5,525 bases of DNA from Alphaproteobacteria bacterium. GTDB taxonomy: Bacteria > Pseudomonadota > Alphaproteobacteria > Micavibrionales > UBA2020. The translations under genes and the position numbers were made by a program. The notes beneath the pieces are model-generated. The model saw nothing but the letters and a program-made list of their open reading frames with translations, had not been told where the DNA came from and did no database searches. Below, in pieces: positions 1 to 5,044 of this stretch; position 1 is the stretch's first letter, and the number at the start of each line of letters is the position of its first letter. Where the stretch lies: positions 1 through 5,525 of the forward strand of contig JADYYV010000342.1 in assembly GCA_020853455.1 (NCBI GenBank), read 5' to 3'.

Positions 1-426
1 GCGTTCGACCCGGCGGCGCTTCGGGGTTTCGGCGGCCGGGCGGCGGCGCACCAGCTCGTCCTTGATCGGCTGGGCTTCTTCACCGCAGGCCAAGGCGCCC
101 TGCACCAGCAAACAGCCCTTGGGCGATTTGGGGCAGGCGGAGCCGTCGGCCATGCCGTATAGCAGTTTTTCAATCGCGGCATAGGCGGTCGGCTGGTCGA
201 GCGTTTCATCAAGGCGTTTTTTCGAGTCCGCGGCGTAGCGTTCAAGCGCCTTGCGGAACAGTTCTTCCTTGTTCCCGAAGGTCGCGTAAAGGCTGGGGCG
301 GTTGATGCCCATCGCTTCGGTCAGATCGGGCAGCGATGTGCCTTCGTATCCCTTGCTCCAGAAAACATGGAGCGCGCGGTCGAGCGCGGCGTCAAAATTG
401 AATTCTCTCGGACGTCCGGCGGACAT
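1..426 (-). CDS. TetR/AcrR-family transcriptional repressor (3' end outside window)
   Basis: Translating the minus strand from the ATG at 426-424 gives 142 uninterrupted residues that run off the left edge, so the C-terminus is missing (TetR proteins are usually about 190-210 residues). Residues 1-60 form the TetR DNA-binding domain: a basic GRPREF start, helix 1 with the aromatic VFW and KGYEGTS segment, then the helix-turn-helix with recognition residues MGINRPSLYATFGNKEELF (39-57). The remainder is the start of the ligand-binding, dimerising domain. It holds three cysteines, C98, C105 and C114, with a PKGCLLV motif seen in many relatives. A GGGAG Shine-Dalgarno sequence lies 7 nt upstream of the ATG. 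The gene is divergent from the SDR gene, the usual layout for a local repressor that also represses itself. The ligand is unknown; a small electrophile or an SDR substrate is an inference. The family call is firm, the regulon is inferred. Confidence 0.95.
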   Translation of the reverse strand, partial: MSAGRPREFNFDAALDRALHVFWSKGYEGTSLPDLTEAMGINRPSLYATFGNKEELFRKALERYAADSKKRLDETLDQPTAYAAIEKLLYGMADGSACPKSPKGCLLVQGALACGEEAQPIKDELVRRRPAAETPKRRRVER

Positions 427-432
427 GATGAT

Positions 433-488
433 TCTCCCGTTAAATATGTATCTATTAGTATAATATCATTTTGTGATGATATTGTCCA
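433..488 (-). promoter_or_regulatory. Promoter and RBS of the TetR gene
   Basis: On the minus strand a -35 box TGGACA (488-483, 5 of 6 to consensus) is separated by exactly 17 nt from a -10 box TATTAT (465-460, 5 of 6). Transcription would start near 453, giving a leader of about 27 nt with the GGGAG ribosome-binding site just before the ATG at 426. The spacer is filled by the inverted repeat at 462-483, so repressor binding there would exclude RNA polymerase. Box matches are seen directly; activity is inferred. Confidence 0.6.
462..483. promoter_or_regulatory. 22-bp inverted repeat, candidate TetR operator (autoregulatory)
   Basis: AATATCAT (462-469) and ATGATATT (476-483) are perfect 8-bp inverted arms around a 6-nt centre. 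The dyad spans the region from the -35 to the -10 box of the TetR gene. Its length is right for a TetR dimer, and the position suits autorepression. AT-rich sequence makes chance dyads commoner, so this is a candidate only. Confidence 0.45.
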
Positions 489-524
489 GAACGGTATTAT
501 GTACTGTCTGGTAAGTGCGGCCTG

Positions 525-590
525 AAAATATTATATAATATATAATTGATATTATTGCATTTATTTACGCAACAAAAGTTTTTTACTAAT
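525..590. other. AT-rich stretch with a 14-bp palindrome in the divergent intergenic region
   Basis: This part of the 427-700 intergenic region is strikingly A+T-rich compared with its GC-rich surroundings. It includes a perfect self-complementary 14-mer (ATATTATATAATAT, 528-541). No open reading frame with a ribosome-binding site was seen here. It may serve as an UP-like element or a bendable or easily melted region between the two promoters. Confidence 0.4.
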
Positions 591-605
591 CGGTACAGAA
601 ATCTG

Positions 606-635
606 TTGACCGCGGGCGATTCACGAAGGCATACT
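606..635 (+). promoter_or_regulatory. Promoter of the SDR-PilZ unit
   Basis: A -35 box TTGACC (606-611, 5 of 6) is followed after 18 nt by CATACT (630-635, 4 of 6 to TATAAT). This puts transcription start near 642 and leaves a leader of about 60 nt before the SDR ATG at 701, which has its own AAGGA ribosome-binding site at 688-692. The AT-rich stretch upstream (525-590) could act as an UP-like element. Only the box matches are seen; the start site is inferred. Confidence 0.45.
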
Positions 636-650
636 GTACTTATAGGTACA
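635..650. promoter_or_regulatory. TGTAC-N6-GTACA inverted repeat, candidate operator over the SDR promoter
   Basis: TGTAC (635-639) and GTACA (646-650) are perfect 5-bp inverted arms with a 6-nt centre. They overlap the end of the -10 box and the predicted start site, the classic place for a repressor. The same TGTACC/T half-site also occurs at 500-505 (plus strand) and 592-597 (minus strand), so the divergent region holds four copies within about 150 bp. Binding by the neighbouring TetR protein is inferred. Confidence 0.45.
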
Positions 651-700
651 AAAATAAATGTGCCGCCGAAATTCAGAACGCACACAAAAGGAAGACCATC

Positions 701-1456
701 ATGAAAAACGAAAACAAACTCTCCGGCAAAGCGGCACTCGTCACCGGCGGTTCGCGCGGCATCGGCGCTGCGATTGCAAAACGCCTGGCCGCCGACGGCG
801 CAAAAGTCGCCATCACTTACGTCAACGGCAAAGACAAGGCCGAAGCGGTTGTGAAAGAAATTAAGGCACAAGGTGGCGAGGCCGTCGCGATCCAGGCAGA
901 CTCGGGCGACCGCAAGGCCGTTGCGGGCGCGGTCGCGCAGACCGCGAAACTGTTCGGCCGCCTCGACATCCTTGTGAATAACGCGGGTGTTGCGGTGCTG
1001 GGCGCGAATGGCACGGAAGCGGAAATCGCCGCCAGCCTCGACCGCCAGTTCGCCGTGAACGTGCATGGCGTGGCGGCTGCCGTCGATGCGGCGGCGAAGG
1101 TCATCAACGACAACGGCCGCATCATCACCATCGGCTCCATCATGGGCGACCGCGCGATGTTTGCGGGCGCGTCCGGCTATGCCGCGACCAAAGCGGCGGT
1201 CGCCGGCTATTCGCGCGGCTGGGCGCATGATTTCGGCGCGCGCGGCGTGACCGTCAATACCGTGCAGCCGGGCCCGATCGATACCGACATGAACCCCGAC
1301 AACACCGACATGGCCAATATGCTGAAATCCGGCCTGCCCCTGAAACGCTACGGCCGGGTCGAGGAAATTGCGGCTGCCGTCGCCTTCCTTGCCTCGCCCG
1401 ACGCGGGCTATATCACCGGCACGACCCTGAACGTGGACGGCGGCGCCAGCGCGTAA
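701..1456 (+). CDS. Short-chain dehydrogenase/reductase (classical SDR, BdcA/FabG-like)
   Basis: This is a 251-residue cytoplasmic NAD(P)(H)-dependent oxidoreductase of the usual classical-SDR length. The Rossmann cofactor motif TGGSRGIG is at 15-22, with Arg19 suggesting NADPH preference. NNAG is at 93-96. The catalytic tetrad is complete: Asn120, Ser146, Tyr160 and Lys164 (YAATK). PGPIDTDM at 190-197 and a C-terminal NVDGG motif follow. The ATG at 701 has an AAGGA site 8 nt upstream. The second half (GDR after the active Ser, then PGPIDTDxNP) resembles E. coli BdcA from memory more than FabG. BdcA has been reported to bind c-di-GMP and promote biofilm dispersal, and lies beside a TetR gene, as here. 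Substrate is unknown; many relatives are labelled 3-oxoacyl-ACP reductase only by similarity. It leads a three-gene unit, and its promoter overlaps a candidate TetR operator. The SDR call is firm; BdcA equivalence is tentative, so no symbol is given. Confidence 0.95.
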   Translation: MKNENKLSGKAALVTGGSRGIGAAIAKRLAADGAKVAITYVNGKDKAEAVVKEIKAQGGEAVAIQADSGDRKAVAGAVAQTAKLFGRLDILVNNAGVAVLGANGTEAEIAASLDRQFAVNVHGVAAAVDAAAKVINDNGRIITIGSIMGDRAMFAGASGYAATKAAVAGYSRGWAHDFGARGVTVNTVQPGPIDTDMNPDNTDMANMLKSGLPLKRYGRVEEIAAAVAFLASPDAGYITGTTLNVDGGASA

Positions 1457-1495
1457 CAACAATAAAAGAGAAAAAAGATGAAGGAGATTTATAAC

Positions 1496-1942
1496 ATGTT
1501 CGACAACATCATCAGCAGCCTCGGCCTGTTCAATCCCGCCGCCAATGCCAATATCCACGTCGATTCCCGCCGCGCGCCCCGCCATGACGGCATGCAGGTG
1601 CAGGTCATGATCGGCCGCCGCGGGTACAAGGTGCATGACTGGAGCCGCAACGGCATTTCGTTCGACACGCCCGACCATAAATGGAATGTCGGCCGCGTTT
1701 ATTACGAACAGACCGCCGTGCCGGAAATGGTGCCCGGCAAGGTCGAGAAAATGACGCTGCGCTTCAGCCTGCTGCAAGGCTCGATCGACATCCCGGTCGA
1801 GGCGGAAATCCTGCGCAACGACGGGGAGCGCACGGTCGCGCAGCTGTCGCCGCTGTCCAAAGAAATGGCGCGCAAGTTTGACCGCGTGATCGACAGCTTC
1901 AACGCGCAGAAATTCATGGAATCGCAAACACTGCAAGCATAG
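1496..1942 (+). CDS. Single-domain PilZ protein (predicted c-di-GMP receptor)
   Basis: This is a 148-residue soluble protein without signal peptide. It carries both halves of the PilZ c-di-GMP signature: RxxxR as R25-R26-A-P-R29, and D/NxSxxG as DWSRNG at 48-53. These residues clamp an intercalated c-di-GMP dimer in known PilZ structures. Beta-rich sequence follows, and a C-terminal helix (FDRVIDSFNAQKF, about 128-140) typical of alphaproteobacterial PilZ proteins ends it. The N-terminal 20 residues are a variable hydrophobic stretch. The start at 1496 is chosen because AAGGAG (1481-1486) lies 9 nt upstream. An in-frame ATG at 1478 would add six residues but has only a weak purine run before it and would put that AAGGAG inside the gene. 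It lies 39 nt after the SDR stop, so co-transcription is likely. Partner and output (motility, polysaccharide or other) cannot be read from the sequence. Confidence 0.9.
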   Translation: MFDNIISSLGLFNPAANANIHVDSRRAPRHDGMQVQVMIGRRGYKVHDWSRNGISFDTPDHKWNVGRVYYEQTAVPEMVPGKVEKMTLRFSLLQGSIDIPVEAEILRNDGERTVAQLSPLSKEMARKFDRVIDSFNAQKFMESQTLQA

Positions 1943-1951
1943 GAGGTTATC

Positions 1952-2101
1952 ATGACAATTCCCGATCCCAACGGCTCGCTCTACGAAAAAATGATGGCGG
2001 CTTCCGACAATTACGGCAACAACGTCTGCAGCTGCGACAAGGCGGCGGAGAAGGAAACCGGCCGCAAATACGACAACGTCTGGGCCGACTGGCGCAGATA
2101 G
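1952..2101 (+). CDS. 49-residue hypothetical protein with a CxC motif
   Basis: This short gene is supported by a perfect Shine-Dalgarno AGGAGG (1941-1946) 5 nt before the ATG. That site overlaps the PilZ stop codon (TAG, 1940-1942), the mark of coupled translation. The product is hydrophilic, with no signal peptide or membrane segment. It contains Cys26 and Cys28 in a CSC motif, an aromatic and charged C-terminus (Trp44, Trp47, ending in two arginines), and G/C-rich third codon positions like its neighbours. It is the last gene before the terminator at 2135-2173. No known family is recognised. The CxC pair could bind metal or form a redox pair, which is speculation. The gene is probable on ribosome-binding site and position; function is unknown. 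Confidence 0.7.
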   Translation: MTIPDPNGSLYEKMMAASDNYGNNVCSCDKAAEKETGRKYDNVWADWRR

Positions 2102-2134
2102 GATACCCCCTCCACACACATGACCTGCCCTGAT

Positions 2135-2173
2135 GGCGCGCATTCATACCCCATTGAATGCGCGTCTTTTTTT
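2135..2173 (+). terminator. Rho-independent terminator of the SDR-PilZ-small protein unit
   Basis: A 12-bp stem (2135-2146 with 2155-2166, one G-U wobble, core CGCGCATTCA/TGAATGCGCG) closes an 8-nt loop and is followed at once by seven T residues (2167-2173). It lies 33 nt after the stop of the 49-residue gene. It insulates this unit from the downstream membrane-protein series. Confidence 0.9.
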
Positions 2174-2177
2174 GCGC

Positions 2178-2211
2178 CTGCACGAAATTTGCACAAAAAC
2201 GCCTTTATAAT
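2178..2211 (+). promoter_or_regulatory. Promoter region for the downstream membrane-protein/two-component series
   Basis: A perfect -10 hexamer TATAAT lies at 2206-2211, giving a start near 2218 and a leader of about 45 nt to the ATG at 2262. No good -35 box exists at 16-18 nt. Just upstream, 2178-2193 resembles a sigma-54 element: GCACG, four bases, then TTGCA, matching 10 of 12 fixed positions but lacking one of the two key G residues of the -24 GG. TTGCACA occurs at 2189-2195 and again at 2233-2239, flanking the -10 box. A promoter here is likely because a terminator precedes it; which sigma factor is used is unresolved. Confidence 0.45.
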
Positions 2212-2261
2212 GCCACGGCTTCGCCATCACGCTTGCACATCCGGGGCGCAGGATGGGTAAC

Positions 2262-2441
2262 ATGAAAACGCTCATCGCATCGGCGGCCTTGCCGCTCCTC
2301 TCGCTCCTCATCCCTCCCGCCGCAGAGTTTTTCCGGCGCAAACGGGAAGAACAGTTCCACGATTTCCTCTATGCCGTCGCGGCGCAGGCATGGCTTTCCT
2401 CCTGCTCCTCCGGCGACGGGCGCGACCATGCGCGCAACTGA
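2262..2441 (+). CDS. Small hydrophobic hypothetical protein (59 residues)
   Basis: The product starts with a hydrophobic segment (residues 3-22, rich in Ala and Leu, with PP at 18-19). A strongly basic and acidic stretch FFRRKREEQ follows, then an amphipathic region. It could be a single-pass membrane peptide or carry an uncleaved signal anchor. The start at 2262 is preferred because AGGA (2250-2253) lies 8 nt upstream; an in-frame ATG at 2253 would add three residues. Third codon positions are mostly G or C, as in real genes nearby. Its stop (2439-2441) overlaps the start of the DUF4173 gene at 2428 by 14 nt, suggesting translational coupling. That matters because the downstream start has no good ribosome-binding site of its own. 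No family is recognised; it could instead be a leader ORF serving mainly to couple translation. Confidence 0.55.
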   Translation: MKTLIASAALPLLSLLIPPAAEFFRRKREEQFHDFLYAVAAQAWLSSCSSGDGRDHARN

Positions 2442-3882
2442 TCTCCGCCCCACGATCGCTTTGAAGCTGGGGGCGTGCCTTGCGCTGACCGGCTTTGCCG
2501 ACTGGTTTTTCTACGGCCATGCGGCGGCGGGGTGGACGGCGGGGCTGTTCGCCTTCCTGCTGGTATCGACGCTCTGCCTGCTGCAGCCCGCGCTGGTGCG
2601 TCATAAACCCGCGCAGGTGATCGCAACCGCGCTGATCGCGCTGTCGGTCGCCATGATGAACGCGCCGGAGCGGTTGACGCTCTGGCTTTTCGCGGGCGGC
2701 ATCGCCACCCTGCTGGTGCTGCACAAACGCGACCACACGATAAACGCGGTGCTGCTGGCCAAGGATATGCTGCGGCTTGCGCTGCGCACGCTGTCGCAAT
2801 GGCGGCGCGACGCGAAACGGTCGGAAAAAGCCGTATTGCGCCTGAAACTGCCGCGCGGCGGCATCCGGCGCGGCATTGTTTATGCGGTGTTCCCCGTCAC
2901 GCTGGCGGGTGTTTTCATTTACCTGTTCAGCGAAGCAAACCCCGTGCTGGGCCAACTGCTGGCAAAGCTCAACTGGGGATACTGGGCGGAAATTTTCCTG
3001 TCGCCCGGGCGCTGGCTGTTCTGGGCGGGCTTTGCCGCCGTGATCTGGGCGCTGCTGCGCCCGCGCTTCGCGCTGTCGAAACCGGTCACGATGTCGCTCG
3101 CGGGCGTCGGCACGGCAGCATGGGTCAGCCGCCGGTCGCTGGTGTTTTCGCTGGTGCTGTTCAACATCATCTTTGCGATCCAGAACGGGTTTGACCTCGC
3201 CTTCCTGTGGACGGGGCAGGGGAATTTCCCGGCGGGCATGAATTTCGCGCAATACGCCCATGCGGGCGCCTACCCGCTCATCGTGACCGCGCTGCTGGCG
3301 GGCGGCTATGTGCTGCTGACGTTTGACAATGCACAAGCGGCATTGAGATCAAACGCCGCAACCGCGCTGGTGACGGTCTGGGTGCTGCAAAACGTGTTCC
3401 TGGTCGTATCCTCCATCGACCGCACGCTGAACTACGTCGAATCCTATTCGCTGACATATCTGCGCGTGGCGGCGCTGATCTGGATGGGGCTGGTGGCTTT
3501 GGGCTTGCTGCTGATCCTTGCCCGCATTTACCTGAACCGCAGCAACATGTGGCTGATCAACGTGAACGCGCTGGTGCTGGCGGGGCTGCTTTATGCCTGC
3601 TGCTTCATGGATTTCGGCGGCATGATCGCGCAATACAACGTCCGCCATGCCCGCGAACTGGGCGGCAGGGGCGTGGCGCTTGATTACAACTATCTGCGCG
3701 AGATCGGCCCCGATGCCATCCCCGCGCTCCGCTGGTATTACGACCATCTGGAAGACGGCTGGAACCGCGCAAAGGCCGGCATCGCGCTGAAAGACATGCA
3801 AGACAAGCTCGCCATTGACACGGCAGACTGGCGAAGCTGGACATGGCGCAAGGAAAGGCTGGCGGGCGTTGCAAGCGAGTAA
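2428..3882 (+). CDS. DUF4173-type polytopic inner-membrane protein
   Basis: This is a 484-residue integral membrane protein with about eleven hydrophobic segments, roughly at 10-28, 34-52, 62-77, 84-99, 149-168, 196-211, 237-256, 281-298, 310-328, 344-367 and 376-393. A basic cytoplasmic loop lies at 125-148 and a soluble C-terminal tail after about 400. The region 245-290, with FNIIFAIQNGFDLAFLW and then FAQYAHAGAYPL, matches what I know of the DUF4173 family, whose function is unknown. The start at 2428 is preferred over the in-frame ATG at 2371. The extra 19 residues from 2371 are Arg/Pro-rich, lack a ribosome-binding site and would overlap most of the preceding small gene, whereas 2428 starts just before the first helix. 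Its end overlaps the next gene. Chromosomal coupling to a two-component system downstream hints at an envelope or signalling role, an inference only. Confidence 0.85.
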   Translation: MRATDLRPTIALKLGACLALTGFADWFFYGHAAAGWTAGLFAFLLVSTLCLLQPALVRHKPAQVIATALIALSVAMMNAPERLTLWLFAGGIATLLVLHKRDHTINAVLLAKDMLRLALRTLSQWRRDAKRSEKAVLRLKLPRGGIRRGIVYAVFPVTLAGVFIYLFSEANPVLGQLLAKLNWGYWAEIFLSPGRWLFWAGFAAVIWALLRPRFALSKPVTMSLAGVGTAAWVSRRSLVFSLVLFNIIFAIQNGFDLAFLWTGQGNFPAGMNFAQYAHAGAYPLIVTALLAGGYVLLTFDNAQAALRSNAATALVTVWVLQNVFLVVSSIDRTLNYVESYSLTYLRVAALIWMGLVALGLLLILARIYLNRSNMWLINVNALVLAGLLYACCFMDFGGMIAQYNVRHARELGGRGVALDYNYLREIGPDAIPALRWYYDHLEDGWNRAKAGIALKDMQDKLAIDTADWRSWTWRKERLAGVASE

Positions 3883-4312
3883 TCGCGAGGGTTACCGGCT
3901 TGAGTTACTGGTCCTTGCGCAAGGAGCGGCGAAAGCCTCGGCAATCGCATGTCTGCCGTTTTATCTTGGGATTATGTTCTACGAGCCGGTGAGTTTTCTT
4001 GCCTTCGCAGGTACGACGATCATTGGCTGGATCATGAGCTTTCCCGCGCTGGCAGTTTTTGCGGCATGGTCGCTTCGGCATTGCCGGAACGGCCTGCCAT
4101 GCTACCCGCTTTACCTTCTGGCGGGGGCTGTTGTCGCCCTTATTTGCGGGGTTCTGTATGGCGTTTTTCTGCGCCGCTGGATGGATGATGAAGCAGGCCG
4201 TGTGGCGGTACTATTCGGGATGCCTATCGTATTTTTCATGGCGGGCGCGACGACAGCCGGTATCCATTGGCAATGGTTGTCAGATCGCTTGCAAGATGAC
4301 AAAAGGAGTTGA
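3869..4312 (+). CDS. Small polytopic membrane protein, unknown function
   Basis: This 147-residue product has about four hydrophobic helices (roughly 22-38, 44-68, 80-100 and 111-131), a short charged N-terminus and a hydrophilic C-terminus ending DDKRS. It is not recognised as a known family. The open frame extends upstream to an ATG at 3815, but that would overlap the DUF4173 gene by 68 nt, and the added residues look like an out-of-frame reading of it. The TTG at 3869, with AAGGAAAGG about 10 nt upstream, gives a 14-nt overlap and is preferred, though the start is uncertain. Codon use is visibly less G/C-biased than in neighbouring genes, which could mean later acquisition or relaxed constraint. 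The next gene starts immediately after its stop codon, so it is part of the same transcript. Confidence 0.75.
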   Translation: MQASNREGYRLELLVLAQGAAKASAIACLPFYLGIMFYEPVSFLAFAGTTIIGWIMSFPALAVFAAWSLRHCRNGLPCYPLYLLAGAVVALICGVLYGVFLRRWMDDEAGRVAVLFGMPIVFFMAGATTAGIHWQWLSDRLQDDKRS

Positions 4313-5044
4313 ATGCGCTACAAAGGGACAGCTTTAAAGGTGAATCCAGTCATGGCAAAACAAATCCTCGTCGTCGATGACGACCCCCATATCCGCGAGG
4401 TGGTGGCCTTTGCGGTGGAAAAGGCGGGCATGGGCGTGGTGCAGGCGGCCGATGGCCGTCAGGCGCTCGAGATGGCGGCGAAGCATATGCCCGATCTGCT
4501 GGTGCTGGATATTTCCATGCCGGAACTGGACGGGCTGGAGGTCTGCCGCACCTTGCGCAAATCCAGCGATGTGCCGATCCTGTTCCTGTCGTCACGCGAC
4601 GAAGAAATCGACCGCATCATCGGGCTTGAACTGGGCGGCGACGATTATGTGACGAAACCGTTCAGCCCGCGCGAACTGGTCGCGCGCATCAACGCGATTT
4701 TGAAACGCCGTACCGCGCCCGCGTCAGCCGCCGCAGATACACCGCAAAAAATGTCGCATGGCAAGGTCACGATCGACCCCGCCAGCTATACGGCGCTGTG
4801 CGACGGCAAAACGGTCGCCCTAACCGCAACCGAATTCATGCTGCTGCTGGCATTGTTCCGCAGCCATGACCGCGTTTTCACGCGCGATGAATTGATGGAC
4901 CGCGCCTATGGCGACATCACGGTCGCCGACCGCACCATCGACAGCCATATCCGCCGCGTGCGCCAGAAATTCGCGCTGCATGAGATTCATGACGTAATCG
5001 AAACCGTTCACGGCATCGGTTATAAACTCGGGACCTGCGCGTGA
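4313..5044 (+). CDS. OmpR/PhoB-family response regulator, CreB-like
   Basis: This is a 243-residue DNA-binding response regulator. The receiver domain (about 17-132) shows the acidic pocket Asp22-Asp24, phosphoacceptor Asp66 in LLVLDISMP, the switch Ser93/Ser94 and Lys115 in TKPFSPRE. A linker (133-148) leads to a winged-helix domain (about 149-241) with TATEFMLLLAL, the recognition region DRTIDSHIRRVRQK and the final HGIGYKL hairpin. The segment SRDEEIDRIIGLELGGDDYV is close to E. coli CreB as I remember it. The start at 4313 directly follows the previous stop and has AAGGAG (4303-4308) 4 nt upstream. An alternative ATG at 4352 (beginning MAKQILVV) gives the more usual receiver N-terminus, with GGTGA 8 nt before it, so the true start may be there. 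The gene overlaps the kinase start by 4 nt. Phosphorylation by that kinase is expected; target genes are unknown. Confidence 0.95.
   Translation: MRYKGTALKVNPVMAKQILVVDDDPHIREVVAFAVEKAGMGVVQAADGRQALEMAAKHMPDLLVLDISMPELDGLEVCRTLRKSSDVPILFLSSRDEEIDRIIGLELGGDDYVTKPFSPRELVARINAILKRRTAPASAAADTPQKMSHGKVTIDPASYTALCDGKTVALTATEFMLLLALFRSHDRVFTRDELMDRAYGDITVADRTIDSHIRRVRQKFALHEIHDVIETVHGIGYKLGTCA

Noticed and set aside
528..541. Perfect 14-bp A/T palindrome as a regulator site
   Set aside because: It is made only of A and T within an AT-rich run, where such palindromes arise easily. It is not placed over either promoter core, so it is noted only as part of the AT-rich stretch.
597..608. ACAGA-AA-TCTGT dyad (596-607) near the SDR -35 box
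   Set aside because: The arms are only 5 bp, and the dyad is unlike the other two candidate operators. It could contribute to repression but is too weak to list as a separate operator.
658..864. 68-residue plus-strand frame starting upstream of the SDR
   Set aside because: It has no ribosome-binding site, overlaps the SDR in another frame and is Arg-rich low complexity.
497..2143. 548-residue open frame on the minus strand
   Set aside because: It lies antisense to the SDR, PilZ and 49-residue genes, all of which have motifs or strong ribosome-binding sites. Its His/Arg/Ala/Val-rich, repetitive composition is typical of a shadow of GC-rich coding DNA, and it continues through the AT-rich intergenic region as low-complexity Asn/Ile residues.
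2371..2427. N-terminal extension of the DUF4173 protein from the ATG at 2371
   Set aside because: It lacks a ribosome-binding site, would add an Arg/Pro-rich stretch before the first helix and would overlap 71 nt of the small upstream gene.
2308..3336. 342-residue open frame on the minus strand
   Set aside because: It is antisense to the DUF4173 gene; very rich in Arg, Gln and His, with no domain motif, as expected for a shadow frame.
3815..3868. Upstream ATG for the 147-residue membrane protein
   Set aside because: It would overlap the DUF4173 coding sequence by 68 nt, has no good ribosome-binding site, and the added residues are hydrophilic out-of-frame sequence. The TTG at 3869 was preferred.
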